56,197 nt of DNA from Alteromonas sp. IB21 (GCF_016405965.1 NZ_JAEFCD010000032.1:1-56197); one strand, 5' to 3'; counted from the stretch's first letter, positions 19,052 through 28,615 are shown. Made by a program: numbers and translations. Notes: generated by a model from the letters alone, not told the origin.

Positions 19052-19684
19052 CTAAATATTTCTAGCTGCTTCAACATCGCATTTTCTAAGTGCAGTGACA
19101 CCCCAAAAATCACCATCTTTTTGCGTGAGTTCCCATCCATTTTTCATTAATGCTTTTCGCGTAAAATAGTTCGTCATACCATGCCCGAAAAGCACAATGC
19201 GTTGGTGGCTATTGCTCAAACTTTCGATGTGTAGAGAGAGTTTCTCAACTCTCTGTCGCGCACATTTGAAGCTTTCAAAGCGACCTTTAAAACCCATAAT
19301 CCACAGCGTACGGCTTAATAGTACCCAGTGCCAAGTGCGTAATACAAAGGGAAGCTTGTAATAAGGAATATCCATTTCCTTAAGATTGAAAATCTCTTCA
19401 TCAACGCGAGTCACGCCGTAGTAGGCAGCTGACAGTTTAGCTCTCAGCAACGGGCTAACAATAATGTAGCTATTTTCGATGGATACTTGCTGCTTGGGAT
19501 GACTAGATGGATCTAAAGGAGATTTATTGTAATTGCGTACCCAGTTAGCGTAACTAGCCGAATTGACTTTTTCGTTGTGGGCGGAAAGAGGCTTCCCGTG
19601 TCGAATGAGTATTACTTCTTTTATTGAAGTCAAAGCTATAACGTCCCTGTTATTGATAGATGTCGAATTAGGAAAAGTGGGCAT
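19052..19684 (-). CDS. Histidine phosphatase superfamily protein
   Basis: This is a phosphoglycerate mutase-like phosphatase of unknown substrate. All four catalytic-pocket landmarks are present: RHG (Arg28, His29), SPLLRAK (Arg81), LKEMDIP (Glu103) and the second histidine in FGHG (His168). It is 210 residues long and has no signal peptide, so it is cytoplasmic. The ATG at 19684 has no visible ribosome binding site and lies against the glpD terminator; a TTG near residue 18, with AGGGA upstream, is a possible alternative start. A link with glycerol use is not shown by the sequence. Confidence 0.8.
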   Translation of the reverse strand: MPTFPNSTSINNRDVIALTSIKEVILIRHGKPLSAHNEKVNSASYANWVRNYNKSPLDPSSHPKQQVSIENSYIIVSPLLRAKLSAAYYGVTRVDEEIFNLKEMDIPYYKLPFVLRTWHWVLLSRTLWIMGFKGRFESFKCARQRVEKLSLHIESLSNSHQRIVLFGHGMTNYFTRKALMKNGWELTQKDGDFWGVTALRKCDVEAARNI

Positions 19685-19712
19685 TAAAAAATAAAGCCCT
19701 CAAGAGGCCTTT
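19685..19712 (-). terminator. Terminator of glpD
   Basis: On the minus strand AAAGGCCTC, a 2-base loop and GAGGGCTTT form a stem with one mismatch, followed by ATTTTTT. It lies 25 bases beyond the glpD stop and ends right at the start of the histidine phosphatase gene. Confidence 0.75.
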
Positions 19713-19736
19713 ATAAAAGCGTTTATTTTTAAACTG

Positions 19737-21275
19737 TTATGCGCTTGCAAATTCAGCATTTACAACATCAGAAGTGCGATTAACGTTGCTTGTTATATAT
19801 TGCGCTAACGCCGTTTGCTGAGATTTATCTAGACGCAATCCGTGCTTCGTTCTACGCCATATTACGTCTTCTAGCGTGCAAGCCCACTCCCAATCGATGA
19901 GGTAGTCGACCTCAGCACGATGCAATCCCGCGCCAAAATCCTCCCCCATCTCTTCTAACGATGTGAGACCTGTTAAAAATTTATAGCACAATAGTCCGTA
20001 CTGGCGTGCGTATCGCTCTGCTATCGATGTATCTAACCAAGGGAACTCGCTAGTTAGCTTTTTAATCAATGATGCTTGGTCTGTAAAAGCGCCGCCAGGT
20101 AGAGGCACTTCTTTCGTCCATGCCTTTTTTGCTTTCGGAAAACACGTGACTAACTTGTCAACGGCGTGTTCGGCCAGTTTTCTATATGTTGTTATCTTGC
20201 CGCCAAAGATATTAAGTAAAACAGGTTTTCCTGTTTCGCCTTTTAACTCGACCTTGTAATCGCGGGTAAGCTCTTGTGCAGATGCATTTTTTTCTTCCAA
20301 TAAAGGACGAACGCCACTGTAAGAATGCACAATATCATCTTGCGTTATTTTGGTTTTGAAATAGGTATTTACAACGTCGATAAGGTAGTTGGTCTCTTCT
20401 TCTGAAATAGCCGCATCAGATGGATTGCCTTTATAGTCTTCATCTGTGGTGCCCACCAAAGAGAAATCTCCTTCGTAAGGGATAACAAAGACAATGCGAC
20501 CGTCTTTGTTTTGTAAAATATACGCTTCTTCAGTGTTGTAAAGCTTCGGTACGATAAAATGACTGCCCTTTACCATTCGCATCGCGTTAGGGTTATTAAC
20601 ATTTACTAAGCGATCTAAAAATGACACAGCCCAAGGGCCTGCCGCATTAACAATCGACCTAGCCTTAACTGTAAACGTTTTCCCTTGAGCCGTTTTAAGT
20701 TCTACATTCCACAGGTTGTCTTGTTTCTCGGCTTTAACGCACTCTGTACGGGTGTAGATTTCCGCACCTTGGTCTTGAGCAGCCAATGCGTTCAACACCA
20801 CAAGGCGCGCATCGTCAACCCAGCCATCTGAATACTCAAAGCAGGTAGTAATATCGCTGACTAGAGGGCTATCACTTGTAGTAGAAAGCTTACGCGAACG
20901 AGGCAGCATGTTGCGTTTCGCCAATGAGTCATACATGAATAAACCAATGCGAATCATCCAAGCGGGGCGTAAATGCTTTTGATGCGGCAAGCGAAAACGC
21001 AGGGGCCACATAATATGCGGGGCTTTTTTCAATAATACTTCACGCTCGGCGAGTGCTTCTTTTACTAAACGAAACTCGTAATGTTCTAGATATCGCAGGC
21101 CACCATGAATTAGCTTACTACTAGATGACGATGTCGCGCCGGCTAAGTCGCCTTTTTCACACAATGCAACTGAAAGACCACGTCCCGCGGCATCAAGCGC
21201 GACACCCACGCCATTCACACCGCCGCCAACGACTAAAACGTCGACTGTTTTTTCAGATTCATTGTTGTGACTCAT
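19737..21275 (-). CDS. glpD: Aerobic glycerol-3-phosphate dehydrogenase (FAD)
   Basis: GlpD is the membrane-associated flavoenzyme that oxidises glycerol 3-phosphate to dihydroxyacetone phosphate and passes electrons to quinone. The 512 residues start with an FAD-binding Rossmann motif (VLVVGGGVNGVGVALDAAGRG, from about residue 13). A GATSSSSSKLIHGGLRYLE segment typical of GlpD follows, and the protein ends in the DAO C-terminal domain (VIWRRTKHGLRL). The length is normal. AGGGG lies 8 bases before the ATG. It is in tandem with glpR and has its own promoter with GlpR-type half-sites. Confidence 0.97.
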   Translation of the reverse strand: MSHNNESEKTVDVLVVGGGVNGVGVALDAAGRGLSVALCEKGDLAGATSSSSSKLIHGGLRYLEHYEFRLVKEALAEREVLLKKAPHIMWPLRFRLPHQKHLRPAWMIRIGLFMYDSLAKRNMLPRSRKLSTTSDSPLVSDITTCFEYSDGWVDDARLVVLNALAAQDQGAEIYTRTECVKAEKQDNLWNVELKTAQGKTFTVKARSIVNAAGPWAVSFLDRLVNVNNPNAMRMVKGSHFIVPKLYNTEEAYILQNKDGRIVFVIPYEGDFSLVGTTDEDYKGNPSDAAISEEETNYLIDVVNTYFKTKITQDDIVHSYSGVRPLLEEKNASAQELTRDYKVELKGETGKPVLLNIFGGKITTYRKLAEHAVDKLVTCFPKAKKAWTKEVPLPGGAFTDQASLIKKLTSEFPWLDTSIAERYARQYGLLCYKFLTGLTSLEEMGEDFGAGLHRAEVDYLIDWEWACTLEDVIWRRTKHGLRLDKSQQTALAQYITSNVNRTSDVVNAEFASA

Positions 21276-21323
21276 AATTTGCCCCTACTGGTGTTCACGT
21301 TTTCATTCGCTAAATTACTGGCT

Positions 21324-21378
21324 ATTTGACAACCAAAAAGAAAACATGTCAACACAAAACGAACATTATCGAACATTA
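21324..21378 (-). promoter_or_regulatory. glpD promoter with tandem GlpR-type half-sites
   Basis: On the minus strand TTGACA (plus strand 21347-21352) and TCAAAT (21324-21329) are separated by 17 bases. Immediately upstream of the -35 element lie two direct copies of TAATGTTCG (plus-strand CGAACATTA at 21360-21368 and 21370-21378). The first copy matches the half-site of the known E. coli GlpR operator (ATGTTCGAT). The two are in tandem, ten bases apart, rather than inverted. Confidence 0.65.
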
Positions 21379-21625
21379 AGGAAAAATGAATGAACACGAT
21401 TCTGCAGATTTTGATTAGGCTAATGAGATAGATTGGAAAGACAAACAGCGGCATATCCCGCTAAGTGCCGTCAATACACACTCAAAGGGGGAAAGTTGAA
21501 AAGCAGAGTATTTTCGTACTCTTGTAGGATATGCCTAGATAAACACAGGCTATTAGTGACAAATATAGAATAGGTTTACGACAATGCCGTGTTCATAACG
21601 GCATAACGGAAGCACTAGCCAATGA
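21379..21625. other. Intergenic region between glpR and glpD
   Basis: There is no gene here. The region holds a perfect inverted repeat ATGCCGT / ACGGCAT (21584-21604, 7-base loop) just past the glpR stop, probably a processing or weak termination hairpin since no T tract follows. A smaller hairpin AGAGTA / TACTCT lies near 21515. The remainder shows nothing recognisable. Confidence 0.5.
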
Positions 21626-22384
21626 TCACGCTTTTACAAAAGTGATATTATTTTCTTTTATAATTTTACTTATGCTAGGTGGCGGCGTCTTGTCACATAC
21701 TAAGCAATCAACTTGTGAAATATGACCCTGTTCAACCATAGCGCGGCGTTCAAATTTACTATAGTCAGCAGCAAGAATAACATGCTGGGTATGTTGCAAA
21801 ATGGCTTGTGAAACTTTTACTTCTCTGAAGTCAAAATCGAGCAGCGCGCCATCTGCACTAATTCCGCTGATTCCAATAATGCCGTAATCCATACGGAATT
21901 GACTAATAAAATCACAGGTTGCTTCGCCAATAATACCGCCGTCCCGATAGCGGACCTCGCCTGCGGCGATAATAACTGAGAAATCTTCTTTAGCCGATAA
22001 GATAGTCGCAACGTGAATATTGTTCGTTACAACATGTAGGTTTTTGTGATTAAGCAGCTTAGTGGCAATAAGTTCTGTGGTAGTACCTATGTTGATAAAC
22101 AAAGACGCCCCGTCGGGTATCATTGCCGCAACAGCTTCAGCAATCTGCTCTTTGACTTCACTGTTTTGCGTTTTTCGCTCTTGATAAGGGGTATTTTCCC
22201 AGCTTCGATTTAACCCTGCTCCACCATGATAGCGGCTCACAACACCGGTTTCAGCAAGCTGGTTTAAATCTCTTCGAATAGTCTGAGGCGTAACTTCACA
22301 GGCGTTAACCAAATCATCAATAGACATAAAACCCTGTTGCTTAATAAGCCCAACAATTTTTTCGTGTCTTTGCGTTTGGTTCAT
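21626..22384 (-). CDS. glpR: Glycerol-3-phosphate regulon repressor GlpR (DeoR family)
   Basis: GlpR represses glycerol genes until glycerol 3-phosphate binds. The 252-residue protein has the DeoR-type N-terminal helix-turn-helix (GFMSIDDLVNACEVTPQTIRRDLNQLAETG, about 19-48) followed by RYHGGA. The C-terminal sugar-phosphate sensor domain contains FINIGTTTELIA and IIAAGEVRYRDGGIIG. It is transcribed away from glpK, and operator-like sequences lie before both glpK and glpD. Identity as GlpR, rather than another DeoR repressor, rests on these neighbours. Confidence 0.93.
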   Translation of the reverse strand: MNQTQRHEKIVGLIKQQGFMSIDDLVNACEVTPQTIRRDLNQLAETGVVSRYHGGAGLNRSWENTPYQERKTQNSEVKEQIAEAVAAMIPDGASLFINIGTTTELIATKLLNHKNLHVVTNNIHVATILSAKEDFSVIIAAGEVRYRDGGIIGEATCDFISQFRMDYGIIGISGISADGALLDFDFREVKVSQAILQHTQHVILAADYSKFERRAMVEQGHISQVDCLVCDKTPPPSISKIIKENNITFVKA

Positions 22385-22406
22385 TACACATCCTCAGAAA
22401 TAAATT

Positions 22407-22424
22407 ACACGTAATTATACGTGT
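22407..22424. promoter_or_regulatory. Perfect dyad in the glpR leader
   Basis: ACACGTA-ATTA-TACGTGT is an 18-base perfect palindrome lying 22 bases before the glpR start codon. It is unlike the GlpR half-site (ATGTTCG), so another regulator, or a leader hairpin, may act here. Confidence 0.45.
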
Positions 22425-22459
22425 TTAAAGACAAAAATCCCAAGATAAAACGAAAACAA

Positions 22460-22479
22460 AATGTTCGTTTTCGAAAATA
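22460..22479. promoter_or_regulatory. GlpR-type operator upstream of glpK
   Basis: AATGTTCGTTTTCGAAAATA is an imperfect dyad that closely follows the 20-base E. coli GlpR operator layout (ATGTTCG, 4-base centre, CGAAnAT). It lies in the divergent glpR-glpK gap, 63 bases before the glpK start. Confidence 0.7.
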
Positions 22480-22542
22480 TAGCATTGTTAAACATCTGTA
22501 AATAATGCAAACTCTACGAAAACTATCTCCAGGAGTGACCTA

Positions 22543-24027
22543 ATGGGACAACATATTCTCGCCATTGACCAAGGCACAACAAGCTCTCGCAGTATTATTT
22601 TTTCTCCAAAAGGCAGCATTGAAGCTATTGCCCAGCAGGAATTTTCTCAAAAATACCCGAAAGACGGCTGGGTTGAACACGACCCCGAAGAGATTTGGGA
22701 AAGCGTTGTATCCACTCTGAAAGAAGTTTTTAAAAAATGTTCCGTAGACCCATCTGATATCGCCGCTATAGGCATAACGAATCAGCGCGAAACTACCTTA
22801 GTTTGGGATAAAAATACGGGAAAAACGGTGTACCCTGCGATCGTTTGGCAAGACAGACGCACTGCACAATACTGCCGAGACTTCAGTGGAGACGAATCTT
22901 TCGTCTCTTACATCACGGAAACGACCGGGCTCTTACTCGATCCTTACTTTTCAGCAACTAAGGTAGCTTGGATACTCGACAATGTTGAGGGTGCTCGAGA
23001 AAAAGCGGAAAATGGCGACTTACTCTTTGGTACGGTTGATACATTTTTGATTTGGCGCCTTACGGGCGGTGAGTCACATAAAACAGACGCCACTAACGCT
23101 TCTCGTACTATGTTATTTGATATTAATAATCAGTGTTGGGACGAGAAATTGCTAAGCAAATTCAATATTCCTTCATCGATGCTACCTGAGGTTATGGACT
23201 GCGCAGATGATTTTGGCGTCATCAAAGAAGACATTATCGGCAGAGCCATTCCTATTCAAGGCGTTGCTGGTGACCAGCAAGCCGCTCTTGTAGGGCAAGC
23301 TTGTTTTGAAAAAGGCATGGCCAAAAGTACCTACGGTACCGGTTGCTTTATGATTTTAAATACCGGTGACGAGCCCCTTCAGTCGAAAAACCGATTGCTC
23401 ACCACTGTAGGTTACCGCCTTAATGGCAAAACTACTTATGCGCTGGAAGGCAGTATTTTCATGGCGGGGGCTACTGTGCAATGGCTTAGAGATGGCTTAA
23501 AGCTTATTGACGATGCAGCAGAAACCGAAGCCCTCGCCCAGCGTGCCAGGCAAGACAACGGGGTGTTTCTGGTGCCTGCATTCACAGGTTTAGGTGCACC
23601 TTACTGGGACCCAGATGCTCGAGGTGCAATTTTAGGATTAACCCGTGACACCGGCATTAGCGAAATCGTCGCCGCTGGCTTACAGTCTGTTTGCTATCAA
23701 ACCAAAGACCTCCAAAAGGCCATGGAAAGCGACGGTGCTCGCCCCACAACGATACGCGTAGACGGCGGCATGTCGCGAAACGACTGGGTTATGGGGTTCT
23801 TATCCGACATTTTAGGTGCCGAGGTTGAACGGCCTGAAATAACGGAAACCACGGCGTTAGGCGCTGCCTTTCTTGCGGGGTTACACTCTGGAATATTCAA
23901 TTCTGTAGATGACTTAACCCACTGCTGGAAGAGTGATAGCGTTTTCACTCCTAGATTAACCAAACAAGAGCGCGATAAGGCTTACGACGGCTGGAAAGAG
24001 GCTGTAGCCCGCATCCGCTGTACCTAA
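22543..24027 (+). CDS. glpK: Glycerol kinase
   Basis: GlpK phosphorylates glycerol to glycerol 3-phosphate using ATP. The 494 residues match the family length. They show the FGGY kinase start ([16 protein letters not shown]), the glycerol-binding NQRETT and WQDRRT segments (about 79-84 and 101-106), the ATP-loop region [15 protein letters not shown], and the C-terminal [20 protein letters not shown] signature. CAGGAG lies before the ATG. It is divergent from glpR. No glycerol facilitator gene (glpF) is next to it, which is unusual for a glp cluster. Confidence 0.98.
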   Translation: MGQHILAIDQGTTSSRSIIFSPKGSIEAIAQQEFSQKYPKDGWVEHDPEEIWESVVSTLKEVFKKCSVDPSDIAAIGITNQRETTLVWDKNTGKTVYPAIVWQDRRTAQYCRDFSGDESFVSYITETTGLLLDPYFSATKVAWILDNVEGAREKAENGDLLFGTVDTFLIWRLTGGESHKTDATNASRTMLFDINNQCWDEKLLSKFNIPSSMLPEVMDCADDFGVIKEDIIGRAIPIQGVAGDQQAALVGQACFEKGMAKSTYGTGCFMILNTGDEPLQSKNRLLTTVGYRLNGKTTYALEGSIFMAGATVQWLRDGLKLIDDAAETEALAQRARQDNGVFLVPAFTGLGAPYWDPDARGAILGLTRDTGISEIVAAGLQSVCYQTKDLQKAMESDGARPTTIRVDGGMSRNDWVMGFLSDILGAEVERPEITETTALGAAFLAGLHSGIFNSVDDLTHCWKSDSVFTPRLTKQERDKAYDGWKEAVARIRCT

Positions 24028-24054
24028 TTTTCTCTTATTTTTCCGTTTGTTAAT

Positions 24055-24083
24055 AAAGTGCGGCTATTGGTCGCACTTTTTTT
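24055..24083 (+). terminator. Terminator of glpK
   Basis: AAAGTGCG (24055-24062) and CGCACTTT (24072-24079) form an 8-base stem with a 9-base loop, followed by a run of T. It lies 27 bases after the glpK stop, so the receptor gene downstream is a separate transcription unit. Confidence 0.9.
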
Positions 24084-24127
24084 ATACAAAAATATTTTTA
24101 TAACATTGTAATTACATTGTCATTTTG

Positions 24128-24160
24128 TGCTAGTATTGGAATCAAGGTAAACGTTTCACC
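24128..24160 (+). promoter_or_regulatory. Promoter and GalR-type operator of the TonB receptor gene
   Basis: An extended -10 element, TGC-TAGTAT (24128-24136), is followed by the operator GGTAAACGTTTCACC (24146-24160). This would sit on the transcription start. The operator differs at one base in 15 from the galT operator at 40992-41008. Confidence 0.65.
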
Positions 24161-24331
24161 TTTTACCTTAAAAAAGAAACATTATATTTTTCATAAAGTT
24201 ACAAATAATAATCAGGAAAATATATCGTTAAATGTGTAAAAGTATTGTTAATAAGCTTGATCCGAACACTCTAGAAACGTAATTTAAGTGCAAAGTACGT
24301 TAAAACGTAGCCTACTCATGGAGAAAACACA
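24161..24331 (+). other. Leader of the TonB receptor gene
   Basis: This is an AT-rich leader of about 170 bases without an open reading frame. It contains a 14-base perfect palindrome, TACGTTAAAACGTA (24296-24309), 23 bases before the GTG start. No recognisable riboswitch fold was seen. Confidence 0.35.
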
Positions 24332-27076
24332 GTGACACATAAAATTAACACATCACAGTTAGGCCCTATTGCGAAACGCTCACTTTTAGGTGTTGCTATC
24401 GCCTCTGCCCTACACGCCCCTATCTCACTGGCACAAGAAGAGAAAACCGCTACTGATCAGCAAGTGGAGGTTATAGAAGTTAAAGGTTTTACCAGTTCAC
24501 TGAAAGCGTCGATGCTAGACAAAAAAGCGTCAGATGTGGTCTATGACGGTATTACCGCCGAAGATCTTGGTAAATTTCCAGATCAGAACGTAGCAGAGTC
24601 ATTGCAAAGAATTACAGGTGTTGCTATCGACCGTTCTGGCGGTGAGGGTCAATTTATCACGGTTCGTGGATTTGGCCCAGATTTTAACACCGTGCTTGTT
24701 AATGGTCGCCAAATTGCCACAGAAAACCAAGGTCGTGCTTTCAGTTTTGATACGCTTCCAGCAGAACTGATTAGCGGCGCGAAAGTTTATAAGAGCCCGC
24801 TAGCCTCGATGCAAGAAGGCGGTATCGGTTCAACGGTTGAAATCACGACAGCCCGCCCGTTTGCATTTGATGGCTTCAAAGCAGTAGCGAGTGTTAAAGG
24901 CATGTATGAGGACATTTCAGAAGAAACCTCTCCTCAAATGTCAGGCCTTGTGACTAACACATTTGCAGACGGTAAACTTGGCGTTTTGGCCGCAGCATCA
25001 TTCCAACAACGCGAACTACAAACAAACATTTTGGAAACGCGTTATTGGCGTCCGGGCGTCAGCATTACTGACCGCTCTCAACTAGGCAACCCTGCATACG
25101 CCGACTCAGCGCAATACAATGGCGTTTTTATCCCCCAAAACTTTGACCAAATTGTCGACCTTGTAGACCGCGAAAGAACGTCAGGCACACTTGTTGTTCA
25201 GTATGCGCCCAATGACGATATGACGCTAACGTTAGACGGCCTTTATTCAAAGTTCGAAGTAGACTCTGATGCGCACAGTGTTGGCCACTGGTTCTCAGAC
25301 GGTAACCTTGACAACATGTCATTCACCGATAACGGCAGCCTTTCAGGTGTTACGAGCACCGTTGTTGACGGTGTAGGTGGTGCAACAGATTTTATTCGTC
25401 GCCGCTATGGTCGCGATGTTGAGATTCAAGCAATCGGTGCGAACTTTGAATGGATAGTTAATGACAATCTTACTGCGAATATTGATTTGTCTACTTCAAC
25501 CGCAGAAGACAGCAGTGGTGGGGATAACTTCTTTACTGTTGTGGGTTACAACAACGAATATAGCGTAGATTTTTCTGGTTCAACGCCGACTTTATCTGTT
25601 GCTGGCGGTGATGCAGCATTGCAAACCCCCTCTTTAGGTCGTATGCATTACAACGAACGCAATGGTTTCGACACAGAAGATACTATTTCCGAATATCGCG
25701 CCGACTTTACGTGGGTACCAGATTCAAATAATGCATTCTACAAAGCAGATTTCGGTGTTTATTATCAAGACCGTGAGAAATCAAATACACGCCGTTTCGC
25801 TTCTGCTTGTAATGTATACTGCGGTTATCAAGTTGATTTGCCAGATGAATTACTTACCGTGTTTACAGCAGACAACTATTTTGCGGGTGTGCCAAATCAA
25901 TGGCTAACTTACGACCCAGAAGCATTTTTTGAGTACGCTGCATCGGATGCAGGTGTGCAGGCTTTTGCAGATGCTTATGGCGTTCCGTTTGATGCTGCGC
26001 GCGAGTTAGTTGATTCTACAAACATTTCAAACCCACAGCCGGGCAACGATTCTTTCGTAGTGAGTGAAGAAGTATTGAGCGCCTACGTGCAGTTCTATTT
26101 CTCCACTGAAATCTCTGAAATGCCTTTAGACATCAACTTCGGTTTCCGCTACAGCGAAACTGACACGTCTGTTGATGGAACGAGTCAGATAGTAAGAGAT
26201 CTTGAACCTATTCCAAACGATCCGTCAGACCTTAACATTGTTTATGAAACTGACTTTGGTACGCCGGTGAACGAGACGAACAGCTATTCTTCATTGCTAC
26301 CTAATGTCAACGTTAAGCTTGAGTTAACGGACGAATTATATCTTCGATATGCGTACTCAGAAACGCTTACCCGTCCGATGATGGATGACTTGGTTCCTGT
26401 GTTCAACGTAACAGTAGCACGTCCAGGCAACTTACAGGCTCAGGCGGGTAATACCGCGCTTAAACCTTATAGCGCAACGAGCTGGGATGTGTCATTAGAG
26501 TGGTATTATGACGATACCAGCTATTTCTCTGCAGCAGCGTTTAATAAAGAAGTGGAAGACTTTATTGCTGGCGATGTAGCTGACGAATCACTTTTCCTTG
26601 ATAGTGGTGAGTATATCTTCAGCGTATTACGCCCTAGAAATGGCGAAACGTTAGAAGTAGAAGGGTTAGAGCTTGCATGGTTGCATACGCTTGAAAATGG
26701 TTTTGGTATTCAAGCTAACGCCACCATTGTAAACTCTGACGCAGAGTTCAGCCTACCTGGTTTAGGCAACTCGCAGAATATCACGTTGTTCTATGAAAAA
26801 GACGCGTTCCAAGCGCGTGTAGCACTGAATAACCGTGAAACGTTTATGCAAGAAGCAGTAAGCTCACTTGGTGGAACAGAGCCTCGTTTCACTGAAACCT
26901 ATACTCAAGTAGATATGAGCGTAAGCTATGACATCAACGAGACCTTTACGGTGTTCTTTGAAGGTATAAACATTACTGACGAAGAGCTAACACGTCGTGG
27001 TCGCTTATCTGAACACTTCGTTCAGCAAGTTGCTGATGGTGCTCGTTATGCTGTAGGCGTACGTGCTAACTTTTAG
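24332..27076 (+). CDS. TonB-dependent receptor (carbohydrate type)
   Basis: This outer-membrane gated porin imports a ligand too large or scarce for simple porins, using energy from TonB. It has 914 residues from a GTG start (GGAG upstream; an ATG further up leads straight to a stop). A signal peptide ends near residue 34 (ISLAQEE). A TonB-box-like VEVIEVKG follows at about 46-53, then the plug domain with FPDQNVAESLQRITGVAIDR and FITVRGFGPDFNTVLVNGR. The long beta-barrel ends in aromatic-terminated YAVGVRANF. The plug motifs match the Xanthomonas/Caulobacter class used for sugars. Its operator matches those of galT and galM, so the ligand probably contains galactose. Confidence 0.93.
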   Translation: MTHKINTSQLGPIAKRSLLGVAIASALHAPISLAQEEKTATDQQVEVIEVKGFTSSLKASMLDKKASDVVYDGITAEDLGKFPDQNVAESLQRITGVAIDRSGGEGQFITVRGFGPDFNTVLVNGRQIATENQGRAFSFDTLPAELISGAKVYKSPLASMQEGGIGSTVEITTARPFAFDGFKAVASVKGMYEDISEETSPQMSGLVTNTFADGKLGVLAAASFQQRELQTNILETRYWRPGVSITDRSQLGNPAYADSAQYNGVFIPQNFDQIVDLVDRERTSGTLVVQYAPNDDMTLTLDGLYSKFEVDSDAHSVGHWFSDGNLDNMSFTDNGSLSGVTSTVVDGVGGATDFIRRRYGRDVEIQAIGANFEWIVNDNLTANIDLSTSTAEDSSGGDNFFTVVGYNNEYSVDFSGSTPTLSVAGGDAALQTPSLGRMHYNERNGFDTEDTISEYRADFTWVPDSNNAFYKADFGVYYQDREKSNTRRFASACNVYCGYQVDLPDELLTVFTADNYFAGVPNQWLTYDPEAFFEYAASDAGVQAFADAYGVPFDAARELVDSTNISNPQPGNDSFVVSEEVLSAYVQFYFSTEISEMPLDINFGFRYSETDTSVDGTSQIVRDLEPIPNDPSDLNIVYETDFGTPVNETNSYSSLLPNVNVKLELTDELYLRYAYSETLTRPMMDDLVPVFNVTVARPGNLQAQAGNTALKPYSATSWDVSLEWYYDDTSYFSAAAFNKEVEDFIAGDVADESLFLDSGEYIFSVLRPRNGETLEVEGLELAWLHTLENGFGIQANATIVNSDAEFSLPGLGNSQNITLFYEKDAFQARVALNNRETFMQEAVSSLGGTEPRFTETYTQVDMSVSYDINETFTVFFEGINITDEELTRRGRLSEHFVQQVADGARYAVGVRANF

Positions 27077-27094
27077 TAAAACCTAGTATATAAG

Positions 27095-27117
27095 AGGGGC
27101 GTTTTTGCCCCTTTTTA
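27095..27117 (+). terminator. Terminator between the receptor and symporter genes
   Basis: AGGGGC, a 6-base T-rich loop, and GCCCCT followed by TTTTT lie between the receptor stop and the next gene. Since the downstream genes lack an obvious promoter, it likely acts as a partial stop that keeps receptor messenger in excess over the rest of the operon. Confidence 0.85.
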
Positions 27118-27142
27118 TCTTTAATCTGCTGAGGAGTTTTTC

Positions 27143-28597
27143 GTGTCAGGCAGCTTAACCCAACTTGTCGTTTTTATTTTTATTACCGCACTAATTGGCC
27201 TTCTTACCTATTTAAAATGCCGCGGTCATGGGCACAGTAAAGCTAACGAAAACAAAGAATATTTTCTAGCTGGTGGCGGACTTACATGGATTTTCGTCGC
27301 GGGCTCAATTACCCTAACAAATCTTAGTACCGACCAACTCGTTGGTATGAATGGCAATCAAATGGCCCTTCTAGCCTGGTGGGAATTTGCTGCTGTGGCA
27401 GGATTGATCATTTTAGCAAGAGTGTTTCTACCAGTTTACTACCATTATCAATGCACAACCACGACTGAACTGCTCGAGATGCGATATAACAACAGGCATA
27501 TTCGTGCGTTGATAGGACTGCTGTTTTTCTTAGGAAGTAGCCTTATTTTTATGCCTGCAGTAATTTATTCAGGCTCTTTGTTCATGATCAACATGTTTAA
27601 TGTAGATATTCCACTTATGTACGTGGCTACTGCATTTGCACTTATTGGCGCATTTTACGCCATTTTTGGCGGTTTACGCGCTGTGGCCGTATCAGACACC
27701 TACTCTGGTGTGCTTTTGCTCGTAATGGCCATAGTTGTCGTCGTTTTGGCTTTAATCGCAATCGATTTTGATTTTTCAGGTATTCCAGCAGAGCGCCTCA
27801 CCCTTATCGGGGATAGTGAATCACCTCTTCCTTGGCACACCTTGCTGACGGGTATGATTTTCATTCAAACCTTCTATTGGAGCACCAATCAAGTTATCAC
27901 ACAGCGCGCAATGGCAGCACCGAACCTAAAAGAAGCTCAAAAGGGCGTATATGCGGCGGCCATTATTCGCTTCATCATAGTGCCCACAATCATCGTAGTA
28001 CCAGGCATCATCTCATTTAAGCTTTACGGTGATATAAACGATGCAGCTTATGGCACTTTGGTAGGTGATGTACTTCCAGACTGGTTATCAGGCGCTTTTG
28101 CGGCAGCGCTAGCAGCAGCTGTGTTGACGACTTACAACAGTAATCTGAATTCTGCTACCGCACTTTATGTATGTGATATACATGAGGCTTACGTTCAGAA
28201 AAATCCCAATGTAGCTCGCTTAAGCGGGATTGTTACCGCAGTATTGACCATCGTATCGCTATTGATGGTACCTATATACGCGCAAGCAGAGAGTATTATT
28301 AATTTACTTCAGCAGCTTTTCGGTTTGTTAAGCATGCCGATCCTCTCAATCTTCATTGTTGGCTTACTGTTTAATAACGTAAACGCTAACGCTGGAATTG
28401 CAGCGGTTGTTTTTGGTGTATGTTTGTACGCTTACTTTAGCTTTGTACACGCACCATTCGGGTTGCACTATATTCATTTAATGTTGGTGACTCTCATTTG
28501 CTGTATCGCACTTGCGCTCACACTAAACCGGCTTGTTTTCAGACAAAAAGCTGAGTGGCGCGGTCGACTTGTTGACGATGAAAGCGTTCACGGCTAA
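27143..28597 (+). CDS. Sodium/solute symporter (SSS family), probable sugar importer
   Basis: This inner-membrane protein of the SLC5-like SSS family uses the sodium gradient for uptake. The 484 residues contain about 13 hydrophobic helices. The GTG start has GAGGAG upstream. Counterparts of the vSGLT sugar-contact residues are visible: Gln65 in STDQLVGM, Glu81 in WWEFAA, and YWSTNQVITQRAMAA followed by EAQKG. It differs markedly from the second symporter in the window (36823-38385), so it probably takes another substrate, such as the galactoside brought in by the receptor just upstream. The substrate is inferred from context only. Confidence 0.88.
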   Translation: MSGSLTQLVVFIFITALIGLLTYLKCRGHGHSKANENKEYFLAGGGLTWIFVAGSITLTNLSTDQLVGMNGNQMALLAWWEFAAVAGLIILARVFLPVYYHYQCTTTTELLEMRYNNRHIRALIGLLFFLGSSLIFMPAVIYSGSLFMINMFNVDIPLMYVATAFALIGAFYAIFGGLRAVAVSDTYSGVLLLVMAIVVVVLALIAIDFDFSGIPAERLTLIGDSESPLPWHTLLTGMIFIQTFYWSTNQVITQRAMAAPNLKEAQKGVYAAAIIRFIIVPTIIVVPGIISFKLYGDINDAAYGTLVGDVLPDWLSGAFAAALAAAVLTTYNSNLNSATALYVCDIHEAYVQKNPNVARLSGIVTAVLTIVSLLMVPIYAQAESIINLLQQLFGLLSMPILSIFIVGLLFNNVNANAGIAAVVFGVCLYAYFSFVHAPFGLHYIHLMLVTLICCIALALTLNRLVFRQKAEWRGRLVDDESVHG

Positions 28598-28615
28598 AAG
28601 AACTTTTTTCATGGT

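Noticed and set aside
21272..21454. Short 60-codon minus-strand frame before glpD
   Set aside because: It spans the glpD promoter and operator half-sites and has no ribosome binding site.
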